From NCBI RefSeq assembly GCF_041381155.1, contig NC_091137.1, positions 23,047,655 through 23,111,654 on the forward strand: a stretch of DNA of 64,000 nt, given 5' to 3'. Under the pieces are notes generated by a model. The model did no database searches, had not been told where the DNA came from, and worked only from the letters and a program-made list of their open reading frames with translations. The DNA is from Argopecten irradians. Lineage: Eukaryota > Mollusca > Bivalvia > Pectinida > Pectinidae. Positions 37,869 through 51,100 of this stretch are shown here, piece by piece (the first letter of the stretch is position 1; the number at the start of each line of letters is the position of its first letter). A program made the position numbers and the translations under genes.

Positions 37869-38793
37869 ACAATGTGGATTGTACTCAGTTAGTAATTCAT
37901 GATCATGATCACTTGTCATGGATATATCTGATAATGCCGATACACTGGCCAAGTTTATGTTCGGTCTTCGATGGGGTAGAACATGTGGGCTTACCAGATG
38001 TATACATCGCTGTATTGTTAGACAAAGAACCAAAGTGTAAGATCTATATAGCAGGTAACGACATGGCGTGTTTGTGTTTACTTTCATTTGTTTACGAGTT
38101 TTGTCGAGCCACCCCATGGGAGGCCTCATCAGGTAACACAAACGTGTGTTCGGTTTCGATGTACATTTCAATAAAGCCAGATTAGGCTGTATAGGCATCT
38201 ATAAATCGTTAATACAAAATACATAAGATCAGCAAATAAAATAGTAATTATAATTTTGCTAATTGCTTGCTTTCCATTCAAGAACAAACACTTTTTAAAT
38301 AGTTTTAGCCTAGTTTTATATAGAAACTACATGTAAATACATAAGTTACATGTACAACATGAATTTTAGGTCCACGCGTGGAATGCGTGGGTTCGTAACG
38401 TGCAGTCGATCGCGATCGAGCAACTTGACCGCTAAATTGTCGTTGTTTGAAGAATTGGTCTCCCTCTTCACCACGTTCCAACAGACGCATGTGGGTTCGC
38501 TGACACGTATAAGTTTGGCGAGTTGCGTTCGCCATGCATGATGTTGAAGTTTGTTAGGGAAATCCCACTTTTTATGTGCCTACGCATGCGTACTAGATTG
38601 TTTTGGCTCTGGGGCGGAACTACGGATTTCCCCCTCTCCGAAGAGGGGTTTTCTATTGTTTTTGAAAAACATGGAAATGTTGGGCATTTTTTATTAGCGG
38701 ATATTTTCATAAGGATATATGCTCTACTATTCAGCAAAGTTTGGTACTTTATGACGATATTTTTTTCACACCAAAACATAATGGGGCTTTAAA
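37869..38793. repeat. R1: long direct repeat upstream of copy B
   Basis: This ~0.93-kb sequence recurs in the same orientation at 60084-61024. The most similar part is 38367-38793. It is richer in CpG than its surroundings and contains the perfect palindromes TCCACGCGTGGA and TCGATCGCGATCGA and the NRF1-like TACGCATGCGTA. Together with its place before a chitin synthase gene this would fit a promoter or 5' exon region, but it could equally be a mobile element. Open frames in it are probably incidental. Confidence 0.7.
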
Positions 38794-41700
38794 CATTGTA
38801 CCTTGTATGATATCACTACTATTATGAGTATGGAATAAATCACTAATCAGATCATAACGCTAACGCCATTGAAATTTTAACACTTTGTTGTTCCCATTTG
38901 GAAACAGTGACAATTAAAACACTCAGACATTGTTATAAAAAGGTAATTTACATCATAAAGTTTACACGAATAATTACACTGATGGAGGTATGTCAAGGCG
39001 ATAACGATATTCGAATATCATTTAAATACCTTACAGATATTGGCAAACGATTTAAAATAACGCCAAAAATAGAACAGTTTCTCGGAACAGCCCTTTTCTG
39101 ATAACGATTACGGTGGTAAAACCTTACATTCAGGCAACAATATTTTATTAATGATTTGGTAGTAGTGCCATAAACCAGGTTAGGAATATTCGAGGATTTC
39201 AGCATGTTACAAAGACGCTTTGTATGTTTTGCTTATTGTATTACCTAACGAAACAGTAGAAGATATACAAGATGGCATGTGAAGAGGTAACGATTTTTTT
39301 TGTATTTTGCTGTATAAAAAATATTAACATAAAATCATACGATATTAAAAAAAGAGTTGAGTATATCTAATATCTTTTTTATGAAGTGATTTTATTCAAG
39401 CGTATGTTAATAATTGAAATGGAGACTCTATTCATTTATGTGTTATGAAAATGAGAATTAACATTTCTAGAAACTACTTCTTGATAAAAGCCTTTTGCGA
39501 CAGACAACACAAGGCATCTCAATGATCGTGAAATTTAATACTGTAGGGGATCTAAACCGGCGAAACTGTATTTAAATTTTGGTATATTCATTTTGAAATG
39601 AAGGTTCCTGACATGAATTCGTCTATCAAAACCTTTTCGCAGAGAAAAAGAAGACAACCTTTGTTTTTTCATGATCCAGAGTTGTTGAAGCTTTTCCCTC
39701 TAAAACCTGTACAATAGACACACAATCCTGCGGTGAAATTATTTCTTTTCGCAAATGAGCTGAAAGAGAAAACACACTTTATTGTGAACATGAAGTTAAT
39801 TTATCTTCCCACACTATACAATGAAGTAAAATTATGCTTCAATCCGGAGAGTAAAAGTGTAGAAAAAGACCAGAAAATGGCATAACGACTATGAAATCAA
39901 TAGTTTCTACCATAATGGGTTTCAGAAAAATCACAAATAAATTATACATAATATTTCAGCACATGAAGTTTTCATACAGTTTCAGGACCCGGGGGTACAA
40001 ACCAACAACTAAGGATAATATGACATTTGGGATGATACAAGACGATACATAGACAATAAACCCTCATGTTAATGGTTGGTACGTTAATGTTTTTCCAAAC
40101 CGGGAATTTCGTACACATTAAACATATCAATTGTTGATAATGGTATTTACCTTCAATTCATAACAATAAGCAGACAAAGCAGGTCGCATGAATAGCGATT
40201 GAGTTTCTTTTAGTGTCTGAATGAATGTCCAGAACACAAGATAAAACAAAGCAAAATGAGTACGTGAAATAAATGGTGGGTTATATCGTAGCGTGTCTAG
40301 ACGCACATTACAATCCATATACCGTATTTTACGCTTATGCTAATATTTCTTTTATCTTACCAGGTTAGGTAAAGCTAGAATGTACAAGTATATCTATTAT
40401 TGATTATTAATTATCAAATTATTGATACCTCTAGGTTCATTGTTGAGACAAGTAAAACAATAGTAAAGTAACGTACAAAGAACTAAATAAACTAGTTGGC
40501 AGCAAAGATTATAATCCCGCCGACAAAATCGACACCGATATTCATTTTTGTCTGCCCACGTGAACGGTGCGTGTATGGATCTATTGACGGTACAATTGAA
40601 TAAACGGGTATGCAAGTAGCAATTTGTTAGGTATGCACTGTGTGCTTCTTGACTTCCTGGTTTAGTCTGTACTGTGTAAATAAATCATCCGCTGGGGAAA
40701 ACTCTAATTTATCAGAGAATGGCACCCGTACTTATGCATTATACTGACAATATGTGCATGCATGCAACCTTGTTTATCAAGACATATCGAGATAAAGTCA
40801 TAAACTTTACCTCAATATAAAACACTTTAGAATGCATCGATTGACTTACGCATAAAATATTACTATACTTGTGTGAAGTGACCAGATAATTTGTTCCCAT
40901 GCAGGGCGAAAAAACTAATAGGATTATTTAAACATTTTTGACAATACATTACATAATTCAAACAATGATCACATTTATATAATTAAAATGAACACTTTTT
41001 GTCTTATCACGTTGAAAATGAATCCGGAATGAACTTTTCACATCTAAATCGCACGACCAATATCATGGTATATTTTATGTTAATGGTAATATGTGGAAAT
41101 TTGTATTTTTATTATACTCGGTTAGGTAGTGTTGTAGTTATAATATAAACATCTTGAGATGGTGTTCATATGTAAGTAAACAATCGTCCCTGTCATTGTA
41201 TGATTAGTAAAACACACATGTATGTGTGACACATACGTGCACACATAAAGCAATGCATGTAATAAAAGGAATTTAAATCTAGTTAAGTGTTGTAACAGAT
41301 AGGTAAAATATAGTAAGGCTAATATGGAGTCATACCATGCATATGTACATGTTGTCTGATCATCTATATGTCTTACTTACAACTTTTATAATTCTTCATT
41401 TTTCTTAAAGCTAAAAACCTAATACTTATCTTCATAAACTAGTATATTCTAGTGGAAAAACACATTATTTTCATACCATAGAGGATTGTTTGTCAATGAT
41501 ATGCAGTCCTTGAAATCTTTTAAGCATAGTAAGAAACAAAGTTAAGACATAATACGTTACAGAGCGTTTTTAAACAAAAGTATATAAAGTATACTGCAGC
41601 ACACAATGTAGAGGGTGTTTAAGACTACTAGAATGGACAAAGAGTAAATGGAACAGCAAATCGTCTCCAAATTTTATAATAGGACTTATGTTCATCTTCA

Positions 41701-42078
41701 TAAGGCTTCCAACATATAAATGGATTTTCATATTCAGTTACAATTAAAATCGGAAACGCATGTAGATAGAAAGGGAAGTTATGTCATTTTCATATATTAT
41801 TATCGGCCATGAGTAAATATTTACAAAATTTAATTATTAAATGTATTCCAGGGAATAAATTTCATCTTGCAAAATTGAGATTTTTTCGCAAATGAATAAT
41901 ATTCATAACATGTACGCTGAGTTACATTTCAAACTTGTCTATTCATATGAAGTTAATTTCATATTCCAGTAAGTGATACTTGATAGTTTATGGACACTTT
42001 TATCACATGAATGAAAAACTATAAAAAAAAGTAAATCAATGTCATCAAATATGTTATAAACCTTGATATTCTTTACAG
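38794..42078. other. Region upstream of the first clear copy B exon
   Basis: Mostly AT-rich unique sequence without recognisable protein domains. It includes a candidate start exon for copy B (39272-39286). No other exon was recognised. Confidence 0.45.
39272..39286 (+). CDS. Tentative first coding exon of copy B
   Basis: ATGGCATGTGAAGAG is followed directly by GTAACG, a plausible donor. The context CAAGATGG is a good initiation context. It ends in phase 0, which is what the exon at 42079 needs, and would start the protein MACEE. Evidence is only phase, context and position, so a different first exon is possible. Confidence 0.25.
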
Positions 42079-42146
42079 CGGTATGGGAGCGTGTCTAGTG
42101 GGTATGACACATGTTCAGACGAAAGCCTACCAACAAACAAAGTCAG
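42079..42146 (+). CDS. Copy B exon 0 (hydrophilic N-terminus)
   Basis: It lies between TTCTTTACAG and a GTACTG donor. In phase 0 it reads YGSVSSGYDTCSDES and ends with AG, which joins the A at 44001 to give an Arg before YWDTFEMD. The phase match supports it. No in-frame ATG is present, so a start exon lies upstream. Confidence 0.5.
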
Positions 42147-45100
42147 GTACTGTACACATGAAACTTAAATAAACATATTTAAACGGTATTATTATTGTAG
42201 CACTTGTCATACTATAACCGCAACGAATAATAAGGAAAAATATACTTTAATATACTTTAATACTTTATTTTTACACCAGAAATAATTAATATACTGATTT
42301 ATTTATGATATAATGAAGTTCAATGGTTAACTTTGAGTGCGCTGTTTGTGTTTGTTTTATTAGGGATGTGCACTTCTTAGAAGACTAATAACATCTTACA
42401 TGGGTCTGTCAAGTGGACAGGGATATTTCAACCCGAGTGAAATATTAATTTCAGCTGGTCAACCCTCTCTGCAAGCCTCAGGTTATCAGCCAAAATCTTT
42501 CCAATAAAAATAATAAAGTGTTCAATGTACCATTAAATGTAAAAATAATGTAACAAAAATGTATAATTTCACGCATTAATTCGTATTATTTTGATTACCA
42601 TGAACCTAGTAAAGATTTACATTAACACTTTGTTTGATATAGCTAAAATGCTGGCGCAGTGATGATTTAAATAAAAACAATTTAAGCAAAAAATGGGATA
42701 ATTTAAACTTTGGCTCTCTCAAAGCGAAAATAGACATATTTTCAAAATGTCTACCAAATAGTTCATTTATTAAAGTAAATTTTATTTGTAAACTTCTTTG
42801 ATCTATGTCGAAACGAGACTTCAATGGGACAGAAACCTCAGAGGTGTGGATCCTTAACGCAATTGATCCTTTCGGCCCAATTACTAAAGGTCCATGAAAT
42901 TAATTGTACTTCACAATATTGTTTTGAATGCTGTTATTTTGCAATGATTGTTCTCATTATGTATTTTAAACATCGTTCTTGTTATTATTATGACCATATA
43001 TCTTACGTATTGTGAGTGTAGATATGAGCTATGACACATTAATAGACATTAAAACGTTATTGTTGTTGTTGTGCTGTAACTTATATCTTAGTATCTCAAT
43101 ATAAAGTCTTATCACCACTTGTAGATATGTTATTAAAGCTATATTGGTAGCTGAGTGACAAATTCTTGATTTTCACATCTTTGTCACATAGAGTTAACAT
43201 GTCATTGTAATTATCTTCAGACTTTTATGACTATAGGATAATGTTGATCCTGATATTTGGCCATTTTACCAGTCATTGTTTGTCTCTGATCCATTTAATA
43301 CGTCCCGCACTGTACCGTTGCTTGGATACAAGTAGAAAAAGTTCTTGTTTTTAAGGCGGCATATTTCCCTACCTTAGTTACACATAATACCGCAATGACA
43401 CCTGTCGGGACCTTCAGTGTTCGATGTATAGATTAAGTTCTCGTTTGGGTTAAATGATTTATTGGTGTCGTGAAAGAAATGGCTATATGTTTCAATCTTA
43501 CCTGTCCAATGGTGTCGCTGACTTTGCTTTTTGAGATAAGATCTATAAAAAGGGGAAAAAAAAGCTCACATGTTTACAACTAGGAGTGGGTGGTATACAA
43601 CTTAAGTAAACATATACTGTAACATACCTTAAACAGACATGGACATGTATGAAAATTGCACTACCTTACATAACGAACAAATGTTTAGACAATATAAATG
43701 GTGTTAATAGTAAGAATGAAATATTTGGTATACGATTAGAAGTACCGACATATTACCACCAGCCCTCCAACTCTTGGTAGATTTCGAATCCAATTTTGGG
43801 AGCTACCAGTTACCTATGATCAGTGTTTTTTCTTCGGGTACTCCGGTTTTCTTTCAACATAGGAATCACGCACACCCTTGAATTACTCTAATTGTTGACT
43901 TATCAAGCCAAGTCAAACCAAGTACTTGTTACACTATTAAGAAAATCGTGCAAGATTTAATACCCTTTTTATATAATGCCTTTGAACAACCTATTTTCAG
44001 ATACTGGGATACGTTTGAGATGGATGGCCCAGCAGATATACGGAGAGGAATTAGGAATTATATAATGGTAATCCGTGTCCTGAAAGGAGTGGCATTCGTG
44101 ACGTTGTCTTTGTCTCTATTACTATGTACTGTGTGCCAGAGGTTGACATTGTTATCCCTAATTCCTCACGGTAATGTAAGTCATATTATAAATCTTTTCA
44201 CATGACAATTTATCCTTTGTAATAGCTTGGTAAAGCTTTAAGCCATAATGTTGACAATGCAATACAATTACAGTGTTAACTTTGTTCAATTGAAGATTTT
44301 TGTTAAAAATATTTGTATTTGTCTTTTTTTACCATGGATGAAACTTCGCAGTCTTCTTCCATAAAATCCATCCAATTAGCATTCAATTTATATTTAACAT
44401 GTATTACCCTAATTGCATGTGTTTACTATCATTGAATTCGAAATTGAAAATATTTTTTTCAAGAACCTTGGATGCCAAACCCCTGAAGAACTTGATGCTA
44501 CTGAGCGACTCAGACAAAGATTGGTACTGTGGATTGGGGTATGTTTTCCATATCTGTTCATATTTCTCACCGGACTCTGGAGATCTCTATTTGGGAAGAC
44601 GGAGAGGCCTTCGGCACTTATCATCTTAAAGGTATAACAAAATTATTTTAATCTGAATTTTTGATATCTGTTAAATTGATTTAACGTGTTGCGTTATTAC
44701 ATAACATGTCCAAGGGTTGTGTTCTAGTTCTTTTACTGAATAATACGGATCAGTTATTTGATGTACAAGACTTACTATCTTAATGGTACAAGCATTACTA
44801 CGTTAAATCTAAATCTATTTTTGTTATTGCATAGGTGTTGTCACATTATGTGAGAACGTGTGTTAAATGAAGATAACAAAGCGCAGTTGTCAACAAAATG
44901 TACTTCATGGCTATATACCTTGTGACAATGATATGATTACTGAGACATATTCTTATTGAAAGTCTCAACATCGTTTTGTGTCGTCTATTGTCTAATAAAG
45001 TTATTTCTAGAACTTCATGGCTTTATGACTATTATACGCATTTGCAGGTATTTTATTAATACTTAAATATAACAATGATGTAAAAGATGATTGAACTATA

Positions 45101-48100
45101 TAGAATATTAGAAAATAAAACTTGTAATACTAATTGATGCTGAAACTTCCAATTCAAATGTATGCAGTAGATCCAACGCTGTGCCTTTTATTTCATAGAA
45201 TGCTTTAGCCGATTTGATATTCCGTCTTTGCTTATTACAAAGTAGATTCTCCTGCAGATAGGTATAAATTGTGACGTCAGTCTTTTGCAAGCGATATTCA
45301 CGTCGTTTTCTCTATAAGAATGCCGTTACGCTCGAAAACACATGATGTCACAATCAACACTTACCCGCAATGGCAGATAACTCTGTAATGTGCAAATGCA
45401 GAATAGCAGTTTCTATGACATGCATCGTTTATAGGTGTTGCTGTTAGAATCCATACCGACCGCCGGGATAGGGTTCCTGGTCTACCATTACTTACCACAC
45501 TTTGACAATGTCACAGGAACAGCCATGATGAACGCCTGTGGTCTTCTGCCCGGTCTACGTAATGTTGTGTCATGGCTTAAATTTAGAAATACTGAAGCAG
45601 AAAAAGTAAAATTAAAAGGATGGGGATTAATGAGTCTTGACGTGGTAGCAGTGATCATTCAGTTTGGTTTGATACCGTACATCATACTTACGGACGTTTA
45701 TCGAGATGATGTCTTGTCAGAAACCATTGGTATAGTGATATGTTTATTTGCCTGTTCTTTTTTGTGTTGGGAAAACTTTTTCGAAGATTGTGAATTTCTG
45801 AAGCAGCGGGTAAAAATCACCGACAAACAGCGACCAATTCTTATGATCATAGTATCATTTATGAAAATAGGGGTTGTATTCGTTATAGGTGTTATTGAAA
45901 CATCTAAAGAGATTGATACTTATTTCAATATGCTTCCAATCGCATTTAGAAATACATGGCCCAAATGGATATTCGATACAAACCTACTTGTATTCATTCT
46001 CTCATCATTCATAGGATACCATGTTGCTTATACAGCATGCAAATTAAACATGCAAAAGTTTTCGTTTTCTTTACCATTATTATTAACCACCCCCATTACG
46101 TTTCTTGTCATCTATCTCAATTCCGAAAACCTCCTTCCAATAGTTCAACTGAATAGTCTTAAAACCAAATGTGATTTTCCAACGGACTGGCAAACCTGCA
46201 TAGCATATGTTTTTGTTCCATCCCTCTATTGGATCGGCAGGCATATATGGACTCCACAGCAGGAAAGAATGGCCAAGATTGATTCGTAAGTGTGGGGTAT
46301 GCTTTAGAATAAATACTCAATCTTATATCATACCGTGACATTACCCAAATACCCAATAATAAAATAACATTGCAAAGATATGGTTATACGCGCGGAAATT
46401 AATTTTAATGAATGATTTATGGCGAGATTGTGAAAAAACCCAACAATAATCATCATTGTAAAAAAACGTGGTGTAATCTATATGATTTAAATATTCATAA
46501 ATGGCCATACCCCTTCCTGTTGTTCAATAAAACAACACACTTGTTTAAATCAATCATTTAGTTAATTTAAACATCTCTGAAGATGATCATGTAAAATGAG
46601 ATTTTTATTGGTATAAATGAAATGTTTTCTAAGTATATAATCTTATATTATCTATAACAGTAACATCTGCCGATACATAACAATTTCTAAACATCTAATG
46701 ATAAATAAATAAAGATACAATAAATATATACATAGTATGAGGAATATATTACTGAGGTAACGATAGTACATTTTGATTTATTTTAATAGCTTGTTTGTTG
46801 CTCCAAAATATTGCGGAGTTCTGTTCGAGCAGCACCTTGTTCTAAATCGACGACGCCAAGATCACAAGGTCAACAAAAACACTGAAAGGTAAACGACGTA
46901 AATCAAGAGATAGTTTTCCGATATCTTATCTTATCATGTGATTGGCGTTCTATTGTATACGTACTTACAAGTTTTATCCAGCATACAATGTGAACCGCCA
47001 ATGAACGCAAAGTTTAACTGTATCAACAGCAGATTTATTTGAATACATTTCCATCTGTTTGTCTGTTTTCCTTTATACTTTGTAAGTAATACTTATGTTG
47101 AATTTGGCACCACGCGTGTTTTCAGTCTTAAAGATACCAACATTGATATGGTATGTTAACGGGTGACCCAAAAGAGGAAGTAAAAATATTGTATTTCATG
47201 TTTTGTGAATGGAATACTGCAATCCATTATAAAAAAGTTTAAAACGCTGGCAAGGGACATACCAACACGTGCCACTGACATGACACTCTATCTATATACA
47301 TGTTATTTAAAAACACAAATACAATGTTTATACAAGCCCAACTATGATTCTCAAGTGTATTGATAATCTTAACAGACACAGTGATCGATTTTTATACTCA
47401 AATTTGACTGAAGTTATGTTTGTGTTGCAATTAATCTTAACATGAAATTTACCTGAAATGAAACAAATTCGATATATCGAATGACAATAAAATGTTATCG
47501 TCTTCTGTTGTGTTTGTGTATAATCCCTATTCTGTTGTAGCTAAACAACCCCGGAGGATATATTTCTGATAAACGCCTATTCAGATATATCGATTATATT
47601 GCTTTGAGTTGATTTGGCTGTTTATGTTTATATATAATTCATAACAAAGAGTTAAGGTAGAGTTGATGGCATGATCCTTGATCCTCATTTGCTTTTTTTA
47701 TTTTAATATCTTTTTATTTGTAATATAAGATATCCATAAACAGTCAAACCTAACCTTAGCGACCACTTTGTATAGAGATCACCTGCTTACTCAGACCAAT
47801 TTATATAACGACCACCTGCTAACTAAGAGCACTTTCGCAAGGGTGGATTTCAAAACAATATGATCTGTGTATAACAAACACTTGATTTCTTTAAATACCA
47901 CGTTCTAGTGGTCCGTTGGTTGTGTTTTGTTGACGTAATTTTAATAAGTATAATGCAATGGTAAATATATAAATTGATTGCTATTAGGTTAAATAATTAA
48001 GGATTAACTATAATCACAAAAAAACTTTGAAGTGTTATATCTCCATAGCATAAAATGTATATTCAAATTAATCCTTATAGTTCAAAATACTACAGATAAT

Positions 48101-51100
48101 ATCTTCAAAATTGAATTATATACCTCTAGCGTAGTTTACTTTGCATTGGCTGTTATATTATGGATATGTAGTGAGGATGACATAATAGATAGAACGATTT
48201 GAAATGAAGTCAAACCTTTAACATCAATTTTGTTTTGACTAACCAGAGATCAGTTGATAAATATTCATCAACCTAAGGAAGCTTATGACATGCACAAATC
48301 TAACATATAGTGTTCCTTAGGAAACCCTCACATACGTTAAGGAAAGTTTATTTCCTTACTTCTGAAAGGCTTTCCTTCGCTTGGAGGATATTATGTTAAT
48401 TAATGTTATATAGTTATAGGGATAAGAAACATTAATAAAGCTGGAAATTGTTATGAAAAACGTAACTATTATGGTTTTAAGGGATAAAGAAAAGGATGTT
48501 GAAAAGTCTGAAGAAACCCAGAGTGAAATATCTTCAAACAAGAACCAAACTCCACCCGTTATCTACGCATGCGCAACACTATGGCACGAGACCTCAACGG
48601 AAATGACTCAATTGATGAAATCGCTTTTCCAGTAAATATTTTCATTGAATCAAACTTCAAATGACAATTTTTGTACTTTTCAAAACTTTAAGTGTTTTGA
48701 AGCTGAATACGTGAATCATTTTATCATCGTTAGACATGTACATCTCAAATATTACGAAAATATCTATCTAAACAAGTTATTTTAATTTGGATTACTGGAT
48801 ACACATTGTAGTTGGAGTTGGTGATTCGCGATAGTAAACATCGTGAAGATTTGTTGTGTTTTGTTTTCTATTCTAACACCAGATTTTTCCGTCATAGTCA
48901 CTAACGTTGTGGGTTACAGTGGAGTAGAGTATTTGTTTTTAACACTTATACAAAATTAATGTAATATAAACACTTCACTTATATATTGTTGATTTTAATA
49001 TTGTTTGTAATTCTATGTTAAGCATGGACATGGATTTTTCGATACGCAAAGCTGCAGCTTCGACCAAGGCACCAACTACAGAAACCTATGAATTCGAAAG
49101 TAAGTCAAAAAAAAAAAAAAAAAAAAAAAAAAAACGCCAATCGACATGTTAATATCTATATTATCTGCTCTCAATTGAAAATCATTTTTGTTGGGATTTG
49201 CATTTTTATTGAATAAGTAACCATTTGAAAGTTTTCATTTCATGCTCCAGGTCACATATTATTCGATGATGCCTTCGAATACGACAAAGAAGAAAGGAGG
49301 GTGCCCAATAAGTTTGTGAAACAGTTTGTGGAACTGTTGCCTGATGCTGCAAGGTATTATGATGATATAATCACTTCAGTATAAACAGTCGTACCTCTCC
49401 CTATTGTATCGAATACCATACTGTTATGATACTGTTAAAATATATAGTAAGTTATTGTTAACAAAGTAATTATAAGCAGCTCTTTTAAGAAAAACAATTA
49501 ACACAGAGGGTTTAAACATCTATTATCCATCTTTTACGAATTGTTTTATATATCGGTCGACAAACAATGTATCGCGATTCAGTGTCAAATGCACTTTGTT
49601 TGGAAATGAAACAAATTACTCAATCTTCATTAATACGTTGGATAATTAATGTTGTGTGGATATGAAACTGCTTTATGAAAGGATTAATAAATCCGAATTT
49701 TACCAATATCAATGTTGCAAAATTATTCAGTGATATATGTATGAGACCACAATGATATTTTTGGAAAAATATAAGGGCCCCTGCCCAACTGTTTTGGTTT
49801 ATCGTGGGTGTTCCCTTTCAATTAAAACTCCTCACAGGTATCCATTATGAAGAACAAACCCGTTTTAAGTTTGTTTTAACTATAACACATATGCTGGGCG
49901 TCTTGTATTATACACAGGCTTAGTAAACAGACGGTGTTCAGCATTGATGACATAAACCATATGCCCGGGTAACTAAAGGTCAATGATATCTACATGTGTA
50001 TCTATCACGACCTTGCTAAAAGGCACTGTTGTATCATAGTATTGTCAGGAAGTGGAATAAAGCCCGAGCTAAAGGCAATCACTCAAATATCACAAGACAA
50101 TACTATGAGGCTATAGTACCCTCTCAACCTGGATTATGCAACCTTACGTCTTGTAATTGTGACATCATATTCATATTAAATCTCCCGATATATTTCTTCA
50201 TCAGGGGGTTACTTCCCCTTAGCATCATAAACCCTCCATTATATATGTGTGTAGTGTTTATATTACATGTATCAAGAGAGGGCTATATCCGATGTCCAAT
50301 ACCATTGATATACATATATATTTTTGTCAATAAAATATTTTTAAATTTTCGAACTGTATCTTTCGCCACTTCGATAGTTATGACATAGTAACCATCTGTG
50401 TAGCCAATCAGAAGATAGTATTCTGTAAATTTGATACTCACGAATCAAAAACATTACCGCCGTTTTGAGAATTACAATACTTACAATGCATAGGTTTTAA
50501 TCTTACAAGTACTAATTAGAGTCGATCATGAAATTTGGCAGTACTACCAGAAATAAGTATATTTACATCTACAGTGTAGTAAATTGAGTACACATGGTCA
50601 GACCATTAAGCCAAATTATGGTCTACACATCTATACATAAATACGGCATAAATAAACATTTTGCAGAAATTCTGTTTTGGTTTATAAGGCATAATAAATG
50701 TTTGTCTGTCCATTTGAATGATTTTCACAGGTTTATTCATCAAAACAGATGATTTTTAATAGATTACTGAAGATAGAATAGCATATACAATATTTCGCCC
50801 AGTTATGGCACACATATTTGACAGATCACACGTCCACACGTTCAGTAAGGTAAAGATATTTCTTATCATACTCATGGCAGCCTGCACAAACCGAATAATT
50901 ACATGACGTCACGACGACAACATATTGACAATACTGAAAAAGCGAAATTTAAAAAAAATAACGAACGAAAAAATCACTGAAATAGCATACGCCTCATAAA
51001 TAGACTTTTTTCTAAAAAATTTTGGTACAAAATAAATAAAAAAGAAAAATAACTTTAGCATATGTGTGTTTAACAGTATCCCTACCATGACATGTAATGG

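Noticed and set aside
38305..38792. Overlapping open frames on both strands, also open in the second R1 copy
   Set aside because: Both strands are open and the two R1 copies are too similar for retention of the frame to mean selection; no domain is recognised and the frames differ in length between copies.
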